From assembly GCA_033721095.1 (NCBI GenBank), contig JAWWBG010000161.1, positions 1 through 5,888 of the forward strand: 5,888 bases of DNA. Direction: 5' to 3'. The translations under genes and the position numbers were made by a program. The notes under the pieces were generated by a model that ran no database searches, was not told the DNA's origin, and was given only the letters and a program-made list of their open reading frames with translations. Positions 1 to 5,888 of the stretch are shown piece after piece. The stretch is from JAWWBG01 sp033721095. Lineage in GTDB: Bacteria > Actinomycetota > Nitriliruptoria > Nitriliruptorales > Nitriliruptoraceae. Every line of letters starts with the position of its first letter. Position 1 is the first letter of the stretch.

Positions 1-2
1 CC

Positions 3-647
3 TTCGACGGTGATGCTGACCGGATGTTCGCTGTCGACGAGAACGGGGCGCCGGTGGCCAGCTCGGTGATCGGCGCCGTCGTCGCGGACCGGTTGCTTCG
101 TCGTCATCCCGGGGAGACGGTGCTCCACAACCTGATCTGCTCGCGCACGGTGCCCGAGACCATCGAAGCCGCCGGCGGAACCCCGGTCCGCACGCGGGTC
201 GGCCACTCCTTCATCAAGGAGGTCATGGCGGAGACGGGCGCCATCTTCGCGGTCGAGCACTCGGGCCACTACTACTTCCGGGAAAACTTCCGGGCGGACT
301 CGGGGCTCATCGCCGCCATGTTCCTCCTCGAAGCCATCTGCGAGGCCGGGGAGCCCCTGTCGGCCGTCGTCGCGCCGCATGACCGCTACCCGGCGTCGGG
401 AGAGATCAACTTCCGTGTCCGGGACCAGGCCGCCGCGACCGCCGCCGTTGCCCGTGCCTTCGCGGACGCGGACATCGACGAGCTCGACGGTCTCACGGTC
501 CGGTTGGATGACGGTTGGTTCAACCTGCGTGCCTCGAACACCGAGCCGCTCCTGCGCCTCAACGTCGAGGGCGACACCCGCACGTCCATGGAGCGAATTC
601 GCGATCAGGTCGCGGCTACCGTGCAGGCCGGCGACGGAGACAGCTGA
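3..647 (+). CDS. manB: Phosphomannomutase/phosphoglucomutase, C-terminal part (5' truncated)
   Basis: Cytoplasmic alpha-D-phosphohexomutase that interconverts hexose 6-phosphate and hexose 1-phosphate, feeding GDP-mannose and related sugar nucleotides. The window opens inside the gene, exactly at the Mg-binding loop: residues FDGDADR are read from position 3, so the N-terminal half with the catalytic phosphoserine lies outside. About 214 residues remain of a family usually near 450-470. Visible motifs are GHSFIK, the sugar-binding loop EHSGHYYF (from about 255) and the C-terminal phosphate-binding loop RASNTEP (528-548). GHSFIK followed by EHSGHYYF resembles actinobacterial ManB rather than phosphoglucosamine mutase GlmM. 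The stop TGA (645-647) shares its final A with the ATG of the next gene, indicating translational coupling. The family is certain; mannose versus glucose preference is inferred from the neighbouring isomerase. Confidence 0.93.
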   Translation, partial: FDGDADRMFAVDENGAPVASSVIGAVVADRLLRRHPGETVLHNLICSRTVPETIEAAGGTPVRTRVGHSFIKEVMAETGAIFAVEHSGHYYFRENFRADSGLIAAMFLLEAICEAGEPLSAVVAPHDRYPASGEINFRVRDQAAATAAVARAFADADIDELDGLTVRLDDGWFNLRASNTEPLLRLNVEGDTRTSMERIRDQVAATVQAGDGDS

Positions 648-823
648 TGGGCCTCGATCAACGACTGTTGGAGATCCTGCGGTGCCCCGATTGCCGCGCC
701 GAGGTCGAGTACAAGGACCGCCGGAAGGTCATTGTCTGCAGTGGATGCGGCCTCCAGTATCCGGTCGTCGACGGCATTCCCGTCATGCTCGTCGAGGAGG
801 CAACCAAGAAGCGCGGCGCCTGA
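647..823 (+). CDS. Trm112-family small zinc-binding protein
   Basis: A 58-residue protein of the Trm112/UPF0434 (YcaR-like) family. It reads as one zinc ribbon: CPDC at residues 13-16 and CSGC at 31-34, followed by the family's typical YPVVDGIPVML stretch (38-48). Eukaryotic Trm112 is a methyltransferase-activating subunit; the bacterial short forms have no firmly assigned role, so I give no reaction. The start is well supported: ATG 647 overlaps the manB stop as TGATG, with a GGAG Shine-Dalgarno sequence at 636-639, 7 nt upstream. Its own TGA (821-823) overlaps the ATG of the isomerase gene in the same TGATG arrangement. Being sandwiched between mutase and isomerase suggests co-expression with sugar-phosphate enzymes, as in other actinobacteria, but does not establish function. 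Confidence 0.9.
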   Translation: MGLDQRLLEILRCPDCRAEVEYKDRRKVIVCSGCGLQYPVVDGIPVMLVEEATKKRGA

Positions 824-1878
824 TGCCGCCGTCCGCGCCGCTCGACGCTGTCGACCTGGCGGCGGCCGATCCCGAGGGCAGCCTTGCCGCCGTCGAAGCC
901 TCACCCCAGCAGTGGCGGCACGCCGTCGAGCTCGTGGGACGGCTCGACGTTGACGTCACGAACCCGCGCTCGGTTCTCGTGGCGGGCATGGGCGGCTCGG
1001 GGATCGCGGGTGACCTTGCATCGTTGGCGGCCGACCTCGGTGGTGGCGCGCCGGTGATGCCGGTGAAGGGCTACAGCCTCCCATCCTGGGCGGGCCCGCA
1101 GGACGCCATCATCGCCGTTTCCTACTCCGGGAACACCGAGGAGACCCTGGGGGTCCTCGCGGCTGCGGAACAGCGCGGTGTGCAGGTGGCAGGTGCGGTG
1201 ACCTCCGGCGGGCACTTGGCGGACGCCGTTCCCGGCAGCCGCACCGTGCTCGTTCCGCCCGGACGTCAACCACGTGCGAGCCTGGCCTACCTGGGCGTCC
1301 CCGTCCTGGTCATGCTGTCCCACATGGGTGTCATTCGCTCGCTTGACGCCGAGCTGTCCGCGGTTCCCGGACACCTGGAGAGGCTGCTGACAACCTGGAG
1401 GATCGACAGCCCCACGAACGACAACCCGGTGAAGCAGGCCGCCATGGAGCTGGCGGAACTGGTCCCCGTCTTCACTGGAGGAGATGGCGTCGGTGGACTG
1501 CTCGCGCTGCGCGCCAAGTGCCAGGTCAACGAGAACGCCAACCGACCCTCCTTCTGCAACGTGCTTCCCGAGTCGAACCACAACGAGGTGGTCGGATGGG
1601 AACAGTTGCGCGACACCAGCCGACGGTTTGGGCTGGTCGAGCTGCGAACGCCCGGCGACCACCCCCAGGTCACGAAGCGCTTCGACGTCACGCGCGAGCT
1701 GACGGGCACGGCGTTCGCCACGGTCACCTCCTTCACCGCGCCTGGCGCGACATGGGTTGAACAGCTGGCCGCCGGGGTCCTGTGGGTGGACCTGCTTTCC
1801 ATCCACCTGGCCTTGTTGTCCGGCGTCGATCCGACGCCGGTTCGGACCATCCAGGAGCTCAAGGCGCGAATCGCGTGA
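823..1878 (+). CDS. SIS-domain bifunctional phosphoglucose/phosphomannose isomerase family protein
   Basis: A 351-residue cytoplasmic protein built from two SIS (sugar isomerase) domains, of the bifunctional PGI/PMI family first described in archaea, which interconverts fructose 6-phosphate with glucose 6- or mannose 6-phosphate. The first SIS domain shows GMGGSGIAGD (residues 55-64) and the phosphosugar loop SYSGNTEET (100-108). The second half carries NENAN (236-240) and LPESNHNE (248-255). By analogy with the Pyrobaculum enzyme I infer Glu237, His253 and Lys347 (in IQELK near the C-terminus) as the catalytic residues. NENAN replaces the commoner NENAK. The start is ATG 823, overlapping the previous stop; the frame is open further upstream but overlaps manB. 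Only a weak AAGAAG (806-811) precedes it, so translation is probably coupled. Many actinobacterial members are untested enzymatically, so the exact activity is an inference. Confidence 0.9.
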   Translation: MPPSAPLDAVDLAAADPEGSLAAVEASPQQWRHAVELVGRLDVDVTNPRSVLVAGMGGSGIAGDLASLAADLGGGAPVMPVKGYSLPSWAGPQDAIIAVSYSGNTEETLGVLAAAEQRGVQVAGAVTSGGHLADAVPGSRTVLVPPGRQPRASLAYLGVPVLVMLSHMGVIRSLDAELSAVPGHLERLLTTWRIDSPTNDNPVKQAAMELAELVPVFTGGDGVGGLLALRAKCQVNENANRPSFCNVLPESNHNEVVGWEQLRDTSRRFGLVELRTPGDHPQVTKRFDVTRELTGTAFATVTSFTAPGATWVEQLAAGVLWVDLLSIHLALLSGVDPTPVRTIQELKARIA

Positions 1879-1886
1879 CGGGGCAC

Positions 1887-2663
1887 ATGATCGACGATGC
1901 GGCCGCGCGCCTGCGAGCCGCCATCCCCGCGCCTCCGGAGCTGTTGTTGACCCTCGGGAGCGGGCTCGACGGGGTCGCGGATGCGGTGACCGATCCCATC
2001 GATGTCCCCGTCGAGGATGTCCCCGGCCTCGCAGCCAGCACCGTCGCGGGGCACGCCGGCGTGCTTCGGTTCGGGCACCTCGAGGGCCGCGCCGTCATGG
2101 TGCAGCGGGGCCGGGTGCACCTGTACGAGGGCCACGCCGTCGCGGATGTCGTCGCCGTGGTCCGGATCGCGGCGGCACTGGGCGCATCCGGCTGCATCCT
2201 CACCAACGCCGCGGGTGGCCTCGATCCGTCGATGACCCCTGGCGACGTGATGGTCATCGCCGACCAGATCAACCTCACGGGCACATCGCTGACCGCAGAT
2301 CTGCTGCCGGATGACCTGCCGTTCGTCGACATGGCCGCCGCCTATGACGCCCAGTGGCGCGCGGCCGCCTGCGCGACGTCGATTGGCCCCCGGGAAGGGG
2401 TCTACGTCGGCGTTCGCGGGCCGGCGTTCGAGACGCCGGCGGAGGTGGCGATGCTCCGGTCGCTCGGGGCGGACGCCGTTGGCATGTCGACCGTCCTCGA
2501 GGCCATCGCCGCCCGCGCCGCTGGCCTTCGCGTGCTCGGCATCTCGTCCATCACCAACGTGCACGGTCCCGGTGTGCCGACGTCGCACGAAGAGGTCCTG
2601 CGCGCTGCGGATGCGGCCGCGGCCAACGTGACACGCTTGTTGCTGGAGGTGCTCCGCGACTGA
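1887..2663 (+). CDS. Purine nucleoside phosphorylase, trimeric PNP/MTAP family
   Basis: Cytoplasmic enzyme of purine salvage that splits purine (deoxy)nucleosides with phosphate into free base and (deoxy)ribose 1-phosphate. With ATG 1887 it has 258 residues, slightly short for the trimeric family (about 265-290). Family landmarks: LGSGLD (23-28, phosphate Ser25), AGHAG (His56), GRVHLYEG (75-82; His78 and Tyr80), TNAAGGL (106-112), GPAFETPAE (178-186; Glu182, which recognises the purine), GMSTV (199-203) and SITN (221-224; Asn224, matching human Asn243). The segment after DQINL is shorter than usual and lacks the common NPL and GPN elements; STVLEA replaces STVPEV. An alternative GTG start at 1875 would overlap the isomerase stop as GTGA and add four residues; neither start has a convincing Shine-Dalgarno. 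It probably belongs to the upstream operon. Methylthioadenosine phosphorylase activity cannot be excluded. Confidence 0.92.
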   Translation: MIDDAAARLRAAIPAPPELLLTLGSGLDGVADAVTDPIDVPVEDVPGLAASTVAGHAGVLRFGHLEGRAVMVQRGRVHLYEGHAVADVVAVVRIAAALGASGCILTNAAGGLDPSMTPGDVMVIADQINLTGTSLTADLLPDDLPFVDMAAAYDAQWRAAACATSIGPREGVYVGVRGPAFETPAEVAMLRSLGADAVGMSTVLEAIAARAAGLRVLGISSITNVHGPGVPTSHEEVLRAADAAAANVTRLLLEVLRD

Positions 2664-2737
2664 CGTCGGGGAGCGCTCATCCACACCTCACGGATCGCAG
2701 TCCGCCGATCTGGCGCCTTGCACGGCACGGTTGCAGC
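2664..2737 (+). other. Short intergenic gap between the PNP and ComF genes
   Basis: These 74 nt hold no ORF and no strong hairpin with a T-tract. There are small inverted repeats only: an 8-nt GAGCGCTC palindrome at 2671-2678 and a 5-bp GATCG/CGATC pair near 2694-2711. No Shine-Dalgarno precedes the comF ATG. I cannot place a promoter or terminator here, so whether comF belongs to the upstream operon stays open. Confidence 0.5.
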
Positions 2738-3634
2738 ATGCCTGTCCTCGACCTGCTCGCTCCGCCTCGGTGCGTGGCATGTCTCGGTCGCGGAGGGCCG
2801 GTCTGGTGCCCGGCGTGCCGCCGCGACGTGCAGTGGCTCTGCGGCCGGGCTGGCTGTCGGCGCTGCGGGTCCCCGGAGCGCGATCACCGCTGTTGGCCTC
2901 CGTGGGTGCCGATCGGGACGTCAACGGCGCTGGCGCGGTACGCGGGCCCGGTTGCCAGTGCGGTCGTGGCCGGCAAGGTTCGTGGCGTCGTATCCGTCTG
3001 GCGGTCCCTGGGAGCGTGGCTCGGATCCTGCGTCGACGCCGGGCACCACGACCTCGTGACGGCCGTGCCGTCGGACCGGGGGCGTGTCCGGGCCCGGGGT
3101 CACGACCACGGGACGTTGCTCGGTGCGGCCGTGGCCGCGCGGCTTGGCATCCCTCATCGCACACTGCTCGAACCGGTGGGCCGACTGCCCGATCGAGGCC
3201 AGGCAACGGACGAGACCGACCTGGCCGCTCCTCGGTTCCGCCCGCGAGGTCGATTCCCCGGCGCCCGCGTCCTGCTCGTCGACGACGTGCTGACCTCGGG
3301 CACGACGGCTGCCGCAGCGGCGATCGCCCTCGCTGTGGCCGGGGCCTCGCGGGTCGATGTGGCCGTCGTCGGGCGTGCCGGATGGTCAATCGAGGTGGGC
3401 GCCGGATGCGGGCAGCACCTGCCAGAACGATCCATCGCCGGATCGCCCTTGGCGATGTACGGTGAACTCGCACCGTCGGTCACTGACGGCCGGCGGCGGA
3501 CCGGAGTGTCGGCTGGTCCATGGGAGCGAGGAGTCATCGATGCACATCACCGTGAAGGGCAGGAACCTGGTCGTTCCGGACGTCGTCCGGGAGGAAGCGA
3601 TCGAGAAGTTGTCAAAGGTCCAACAGGTCCATGA
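2738..3634 (+). CDS. ComF-family phosphoribosyltransferase-like protein, with unusual C-terminal tail
   Basis: A ComF/GntX-type protein: an N-terminal zinc ribbon region fused to a type I phosphoribosyltransferase fold. ComF is linked to DNA uptake in competent bacteria; in actinobacteria the role is unknown. Cysteine pairs are at residues 12/15 and 24/27, with further cysteines at 35, 40, 43 and 52. The amphipathic stretch ARYAGPVASAVVAGKVRG follows (66-83), then RARGHDHG (118-125) and the PRPP-binding loop VLLVDDVLTSGTT (178-190). The recognisable domain ends at about residue 213. The frame then runs on for 85 residues to 298, the last 95 nt inside hpf. Hand-counted GC3 is about 80% for residues 1-213, about 69% for 214-267 and about 52% for the whole tail, so the tail looks poorly constrained. 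ATG 2738 is chosen because the protein start fits ComF (LLAPPRCVAC) and no other start is in frame nearby; it lacks a Shine-Dalgarno. Confidence 0.85.
   Translation: MPVLDLLAPPRCVACLGRGGPVWCPACRRDVQWLCGRAGCRRCGSPERDHRCWPPWVPIGTSTALARYAGPVASAVVAGKVRGVVSVWRSLGAWLGSCVDAGHHDLVTAVPSDRGRVRARGHDHGTLLGAAVAARLGIPHRTLLEPVGRLPDRGQATDETDLAAPRFRPRGRFPGARVLLVDDVLTSGTTAAAAAIALAVAGASRVDVAVVGRAGWSIEVGAGCGQHLPERSIAGSPLAMYGELAPSVTDGRRRTGVSAGPWERGVIDAHHREGQEPGRSGRRPGGSDREVVKGPTGP
3528..3533 (+). promoter_or_regulatory. Shine-Dalgarno of the hibernation factor gene
   Basis: GAGGAG lies 6 nt before ATG 3540. It is one of the strongest ribosome binding sites in the window. It fixes the hpf start inside the ComF reading frame and lets hpf be translated independently of comF. 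Confidence 0.8.
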
Positions 3635-3875
3635 CCGCGTTCTCGACGTGCAGGTCATGTTCTCGCAGGATCACAACCCGCGCATCGTGGACAAGATCCA
3701 TTGCGAGGTCACCTTTCACGTGAAGGGCAAGATGATGCGGGCCTCGGCGACGGCACCGGATCCCCACACCGCAATCGATCGGGTGCAGGCCAAGGTCATT
3801 CGCCAGGCCCGCCGCTACAAGAACAAGATGATCGATCGTCACCGCAACGGGCGCGGGATCAACGTCCCCGCCTGA
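3540..3875 (+). CDS. hpf: Ribosome hibernation promoting factor / RaiA-type S30AE protein, short form
   Basis: A 111-residue S30AE-domain protein that binds the decoding region of the 30S subunit and silences ribosomes under stress or in stationary phase. The whole product is one S30AE domain: MHITVKGRNL at the start, the EVTFHVKGKMMRAS strand region (57-70), DPHTAIDRVQAKVIRQ (74-89) and a basic helix ending ARRYKNKM. It then stops after a short basic tail at the TGA of 3873-3875. Actinobacterial homologues such as M. tuberculosis Rv3241c are, as I recall, long forms (about 200+ residues) with a C-terminal dimerisation domain; that domain is absent here. I found no remnant of it in any frame of the 184 nt downstream. 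Gene order (comF upstream, secA downstream) matches the actinobacterial pattern. A TACGGT at 3458-3463 could be a weak -10 box, but no -35 accompanies it. Confidence 0.93.
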   Translation: MHITVKGRNLVVPDVVREEAIEKLSKVQQVHDRVLDVQVMFSQDHNPRIVDKIHCEVTFHVKGKMMRASATAPDPHTAIDRVQAKVIRQARRYKNKMIDRHRNGRGINVPA

Positions 3876-3935
3876 GATTCGTCGTCACCCGGGGGCGCGT
3901 GGCCAGCGCGTCATGCGGCCATCCGATTGGGCGGT

Positions 3936-3959
3936 CGTGCCGGCCGCAGGGCCGGCGCG
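3936..3959 (+). terminator. GC-rich hairpin downstream of hpf, possible terminator without T-tract
   Basis: The left arm CGTGCCGGCC (3936-3945) pairs with GGCCGGCGCG (3950-3959) over 10 bp, including one G-U wobble, around a GCAG tetraloop. It begins 60 nt after the hpf stop. The bases that follow are AAACGGG, not a T-run, so it is not a canonical intrinsic terminator. Hairpins lacking T-tracts are often proposed as terminators in actinobacteria. It could instead protect the 3' end of the hpf mRNA. Confidence 0.4.
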
Positions 3960-3997
3960 AAACGGGCCGAAATCGCCAGCAGCAGCACCGAAACGGG
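3958..3997 (+). repeat. Direct repeat CGAAACGGG, two copies
   Basis: The copies are at 3958-3966 and 3989-3997. Their starts are 31 nt apart, about three helical turns, so both would face the same side of the DNA. They sit 31-70 nt upstream of the putative -10 box of the response regulator gene. This would suit an activator or autoregulator, but that is inference from position only. Confidence 0.45.
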
Positions 3998-4027
3998 GGA
4001 ACACGGCCGGCTCCGAACGCGACTCGT

Positions 4028-4033
4028 TACCAT
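4028..4033 (+). promoter_or_regulatory. Putative -10 box of the response regulator gene
   Basis: TACCAT matches the TAnnnT pattern of principal-sigma -10 boxes and is followed by TCGGCCGAGA. No -35 hexamer is recognisable 16-19 nt upstream. Transcription starting near 4040 would leave a leader of about 20 nt containing the Shine-Dalgarno. A very similar string lies upstream of secA (4780-4791). Confidence 0.35.
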
Positions 4034-4045
4034 TCGGCCGAGAGC

Positions 4046-4054
4046 AGGAAGGGG
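4046..4054 (+). promoter_or_regulatory. Shine-Dalgarno that decides the GTG start of the response regulator
   Basis: AGGAAGGGG lies 5 nt before GTG 4060 in the regulator frame. The frame is open up to an ATG at 3913, but that extension is low-complexity and would precede a receiver domain that already starts normally. The site therefore favours GTG 4060. Confidence 0.7.
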
Positions 4055-4059
4055 TTGCC

Positions 4060-4728
4060 GTGGCAGCCGATGTGATCCGGGTCCTTGTCGCGGATGACCA
4101 CGAACTGTTCCGCCGGGGCCTTGAGCTCGTGCTGGCGGACGAAGCCGACATCGAGGTCGTCGGGGAGGCGGGTGACGGCCAGGAGGCCGCCGATCTGGCC
4201 CGTGAGCATGTGCCCGACGTGGTCGTGATGGACGTGCGAATGCCGGTCCTGTCGGGCATCGAGGCTGCCTCCCAGATCAAGGAGGACATGCCCCACGTCA
4301 AGATCCTCATGCTGACCATCAGCGACGAGGAGGACGACCTGTACGAGGCGATCAAGGCCGGCGCCAACGGCTACCTCCTCAAGGAGATCTCGATCGACGA
4401 GATTGCCAACGCCGTCCGTGCCGTTCAGGGTGGCCAGTCACTGATCTCGCCGTCGATGGCCTCGAAGCTCCTCAACGAGTTCGCGACGATGATCAAGCGC
4501 GAAGAGGAGAAGCAGCAGGTGCCGGCGCCGCGGCTCACCCCGCGCGAGATGGAGGTCCTGCAGCACATTGCGAAGGGGCAGAACAACCGCGAGATCGCCG
4601 GTGAGCTGTTCATCTCGGAGAACACGGTCAAGAACCACGTCCGCAACATCCTCGAGAAGCTGCACCTGCACTCCCGGATGGAGGCGGTCGTGTACGCCGT
4701 CCGCGAGAAGCTGCTCGAGATCACCTGA
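4060..4728 (+). CDS. NarL/LuxR-type two-component response regulator (orphan)
   Basis: A 222-residue cytoplasmic transcription regulator. The receiver domain spans about residues 6-124: acidic pair Asp12/Asp13, phosphoacceptor Asp58 (VVVMDVRMP), Thr86 (ILMLT) and Lys108 (GYLLKE), so the phosphorylation site is intact. A linker rich in charged residues (about 136-157) leads to a C-terminal LuxR helix-turn-helix (158-222), with LTPREMEVLQHIAKG and the recognition region SENTVKNHVRNILEKL. GTG 4060 is chosen because of the Shine-Dalgarno at 4046-4054 and because the length then fits the family. No histidine kinase gene is in the window, so the partner and signal are unknown. The gene has its own upstream gap with a promoter-like box and is followed by secA. 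It may control itself or its neighbours, but that is inference. I cannot assign it to a named regulator. Confidence 0.92.
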   Translation: MAADVIRVLVADDHELFRRGLELVLADEADIEVVGEAGDGQEAADLAREHVPDVVVMDVRMPVLSGIEAASQIKEDMPHVKILMLTISDEEDDLYEAIKAGANGYLLKEISIDEIANAVRAVQGGQSLISPSMASKLLNEFATMIKREEEKQQVPAPRLTPREMEVLQHIAKGQNNREIAGELFISENTVKNHVRNILEKLHLHSRMEAVVYAVREKLLEIT

Positions 4729-4731
4729 CGA

Positions 4732-4743
4732 GCCGGGCCCGGC
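4732..4743. repeat. 12-nt perfect palindrome after the regulator stop
   Basis: GCCGGGCCCGGC reads the same on both strands and starts 3 nt after the regulator stop codon. As RNA it could form only a 4-bp stem with a GGCC loop, so a terminator role is weak; as DNA it could be a dimeric protein site. In GC-rich DNA a palindrome of this length can arise by chance. Confidence 0.4.
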
Positions 4744-4754
4744 ACCGCCAGTCG

Positions 4755-4764
4755 GCATCGATGC
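4755..4764. repeat. 10-nt perfect palindrome upstream of secA
   Basis: GCATCGATGC is a perfect palindrome. Its centre is 22 bp from that of the 12-nt palindrome and 16-25 nt upstream of the putative secA -10 box, about where a -35 element would be. An operator role is possible but not shown. Confidence 0.35.
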
Positions 4765-4779
4765 ACGGCTGACCCGGCG

Positions 4780-4785
4780 TACCCT
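4780..4785 (+). promoter_or_regulatory. Putative -10 box of secA
   Basis: TACCCT fits TAnnnT and is followed by CGGCCGGGAAC, resembling the string upstream of the regulator gene (TACCAT, then TCGGCCGAGA). There is no clear -35 hexamer. A start near 4792 would give a leader of about 30 nt. The resemblance between the two sites is the main support. Confidence 0.3.
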
Positions 4786-4820
4786 CGGCCGGGAACGATC
4801 TTCAGCGCACGACCGGTCAG

Positions 4821-5888
<1,068 letters not shown>

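Larger units (their letters stand above)
3876..4059 (+). other. Intergenic region between hpf and the response regulator gene
   Basis: These 184 nt carry no convincing gene; the three forward frames give no family I recognise. They hold a 10-bp GC hairpin (3936-3959), a nine-base direct repeat CGAAACGGG at 3958-3966 and 3989-3997 (31 nt apart, start to start), a -10-like TACCAT at 4028-4033 and the regulator's Shine-Dalgarno. The region therefore probably contains the end of the hpf transcript and the start of the regulator transcript. Confidence 0.6.

Noticed and set aside
379..822. Upstream extension of the isomerase frame to an ATG at 379
   Set aside because: It would overlap manB and the Trm112-like gene entirely; its sequence is low-complexity Arg/Ser/Pro, and the family N-terminus fits ATG 823.
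2671..2678. GAGCGCTC palindrome after the PNP gene as a terminator
   Set aside because: There is no loop-forming stem of useful length and no T-run after it.
1287..2684. A 465-codon minus-strand frame opposite the isomerase and PNP genes
   Set aside because: It is a shadow of two clearly identified + strand genes, with an arginine/histidine/glycine-rich composition and no motifs.
3449..3463. Possible hpf promoter (TTGGCG and TACGGT) within the comF tail
   Set aside because: The two hexamer-like strings are only a few bases apart, and neither has a partner at 16-19 nt; kept only as a remark under hpf.
3913..4059. N-terminal extension of the response regulator from ATG 3913
   Set aside because: The added residues have no domain, cover the hairpin and promoter-like region, and a strong Shine-Dalgarno sits right before GTG 4060.
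3701..4075. A 124-codon frame spanning the end of hpf and the following gap, checked as a frameshifted HPF C-terminal domain
   Set aside because: The translation is Arg/Gly/Gln-rich and shows none of the features expected of the hibernation factor dimerisation domain.

Overview
The window is a gene-dense, high-GC (GC3 mostly 80-95%) stretch with every recognisable gene on the + strand. Gene content and order point to Actinomycetota: a manB-type phosphohexomutase, a Trm112-like zinc peptide and an SIS-domain sugar-phosphate isomerase, followed by ComF, hibernation factor and SecA. As I recall it, Mycobacterium tuberculosis has the same two blocks (manB/Rv3256c, and Rv3242c/Rv3241c/secA1) within one neighbourhood, separated by sahH, tmk, mtrAB and lpqB. 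Here the middle is different. That difference, together with a short-form hibernation factor, suggests a lineage outside the classical Actinomycetia (for example Acidimicrobiia or Nitriliruptoria), but this is a guess that I could not test.

Layout. Positions 3-647: C-terminal part of a phosphomannomutase/phosphoglucomutase. 647-823: 58-residue Trm112-like zinc peptide. 823-1878: bifunctional phosphoglucose/phosphomannose isomerase family protein. 1887-2663: purine nucleoside phosphorylase. These four are packed with 1-nt TGATG overlaps or an 8-nt gap and look like one translationally coupled operon for sugar-phosphate and nucleoside metabolism. After a 74-nt gap comes a ComF-family phosphoribosyltransferase (2738-3634), whose reading frame runs 95 nt into the ribosome hibernation factor gene (3540-3875). 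A 184-nt non-coding gap with a strong hairpin, a direct repeat and a -10-like box leads to a NarL/LuxR-type response regulator (4060-4728). A 92-nt gap with two perfect palindromes and a second, similar -10-like box then leads to secA (4821 to the window end, 3' truncated).

How the genes relate. The first block interconverts hexose 6- and 1-phosphates (precursors of mannose and glucose sugar nucleotides) and salvages purines. The second block joins translation shutdown (hibernation factor), an orphan response regulator and the Sec export motor. The regulator has no kinase in the window.

I see no mobile element, CRISPR array, tRNA, rRNA or obviously new system. The points most worth checking are the short hibernation factor, the regulator between hpf and secA with look-alike promoter boxes, the probably non-functional ComF tail, and the remodelled loop in the nucleoside phosphorylase.
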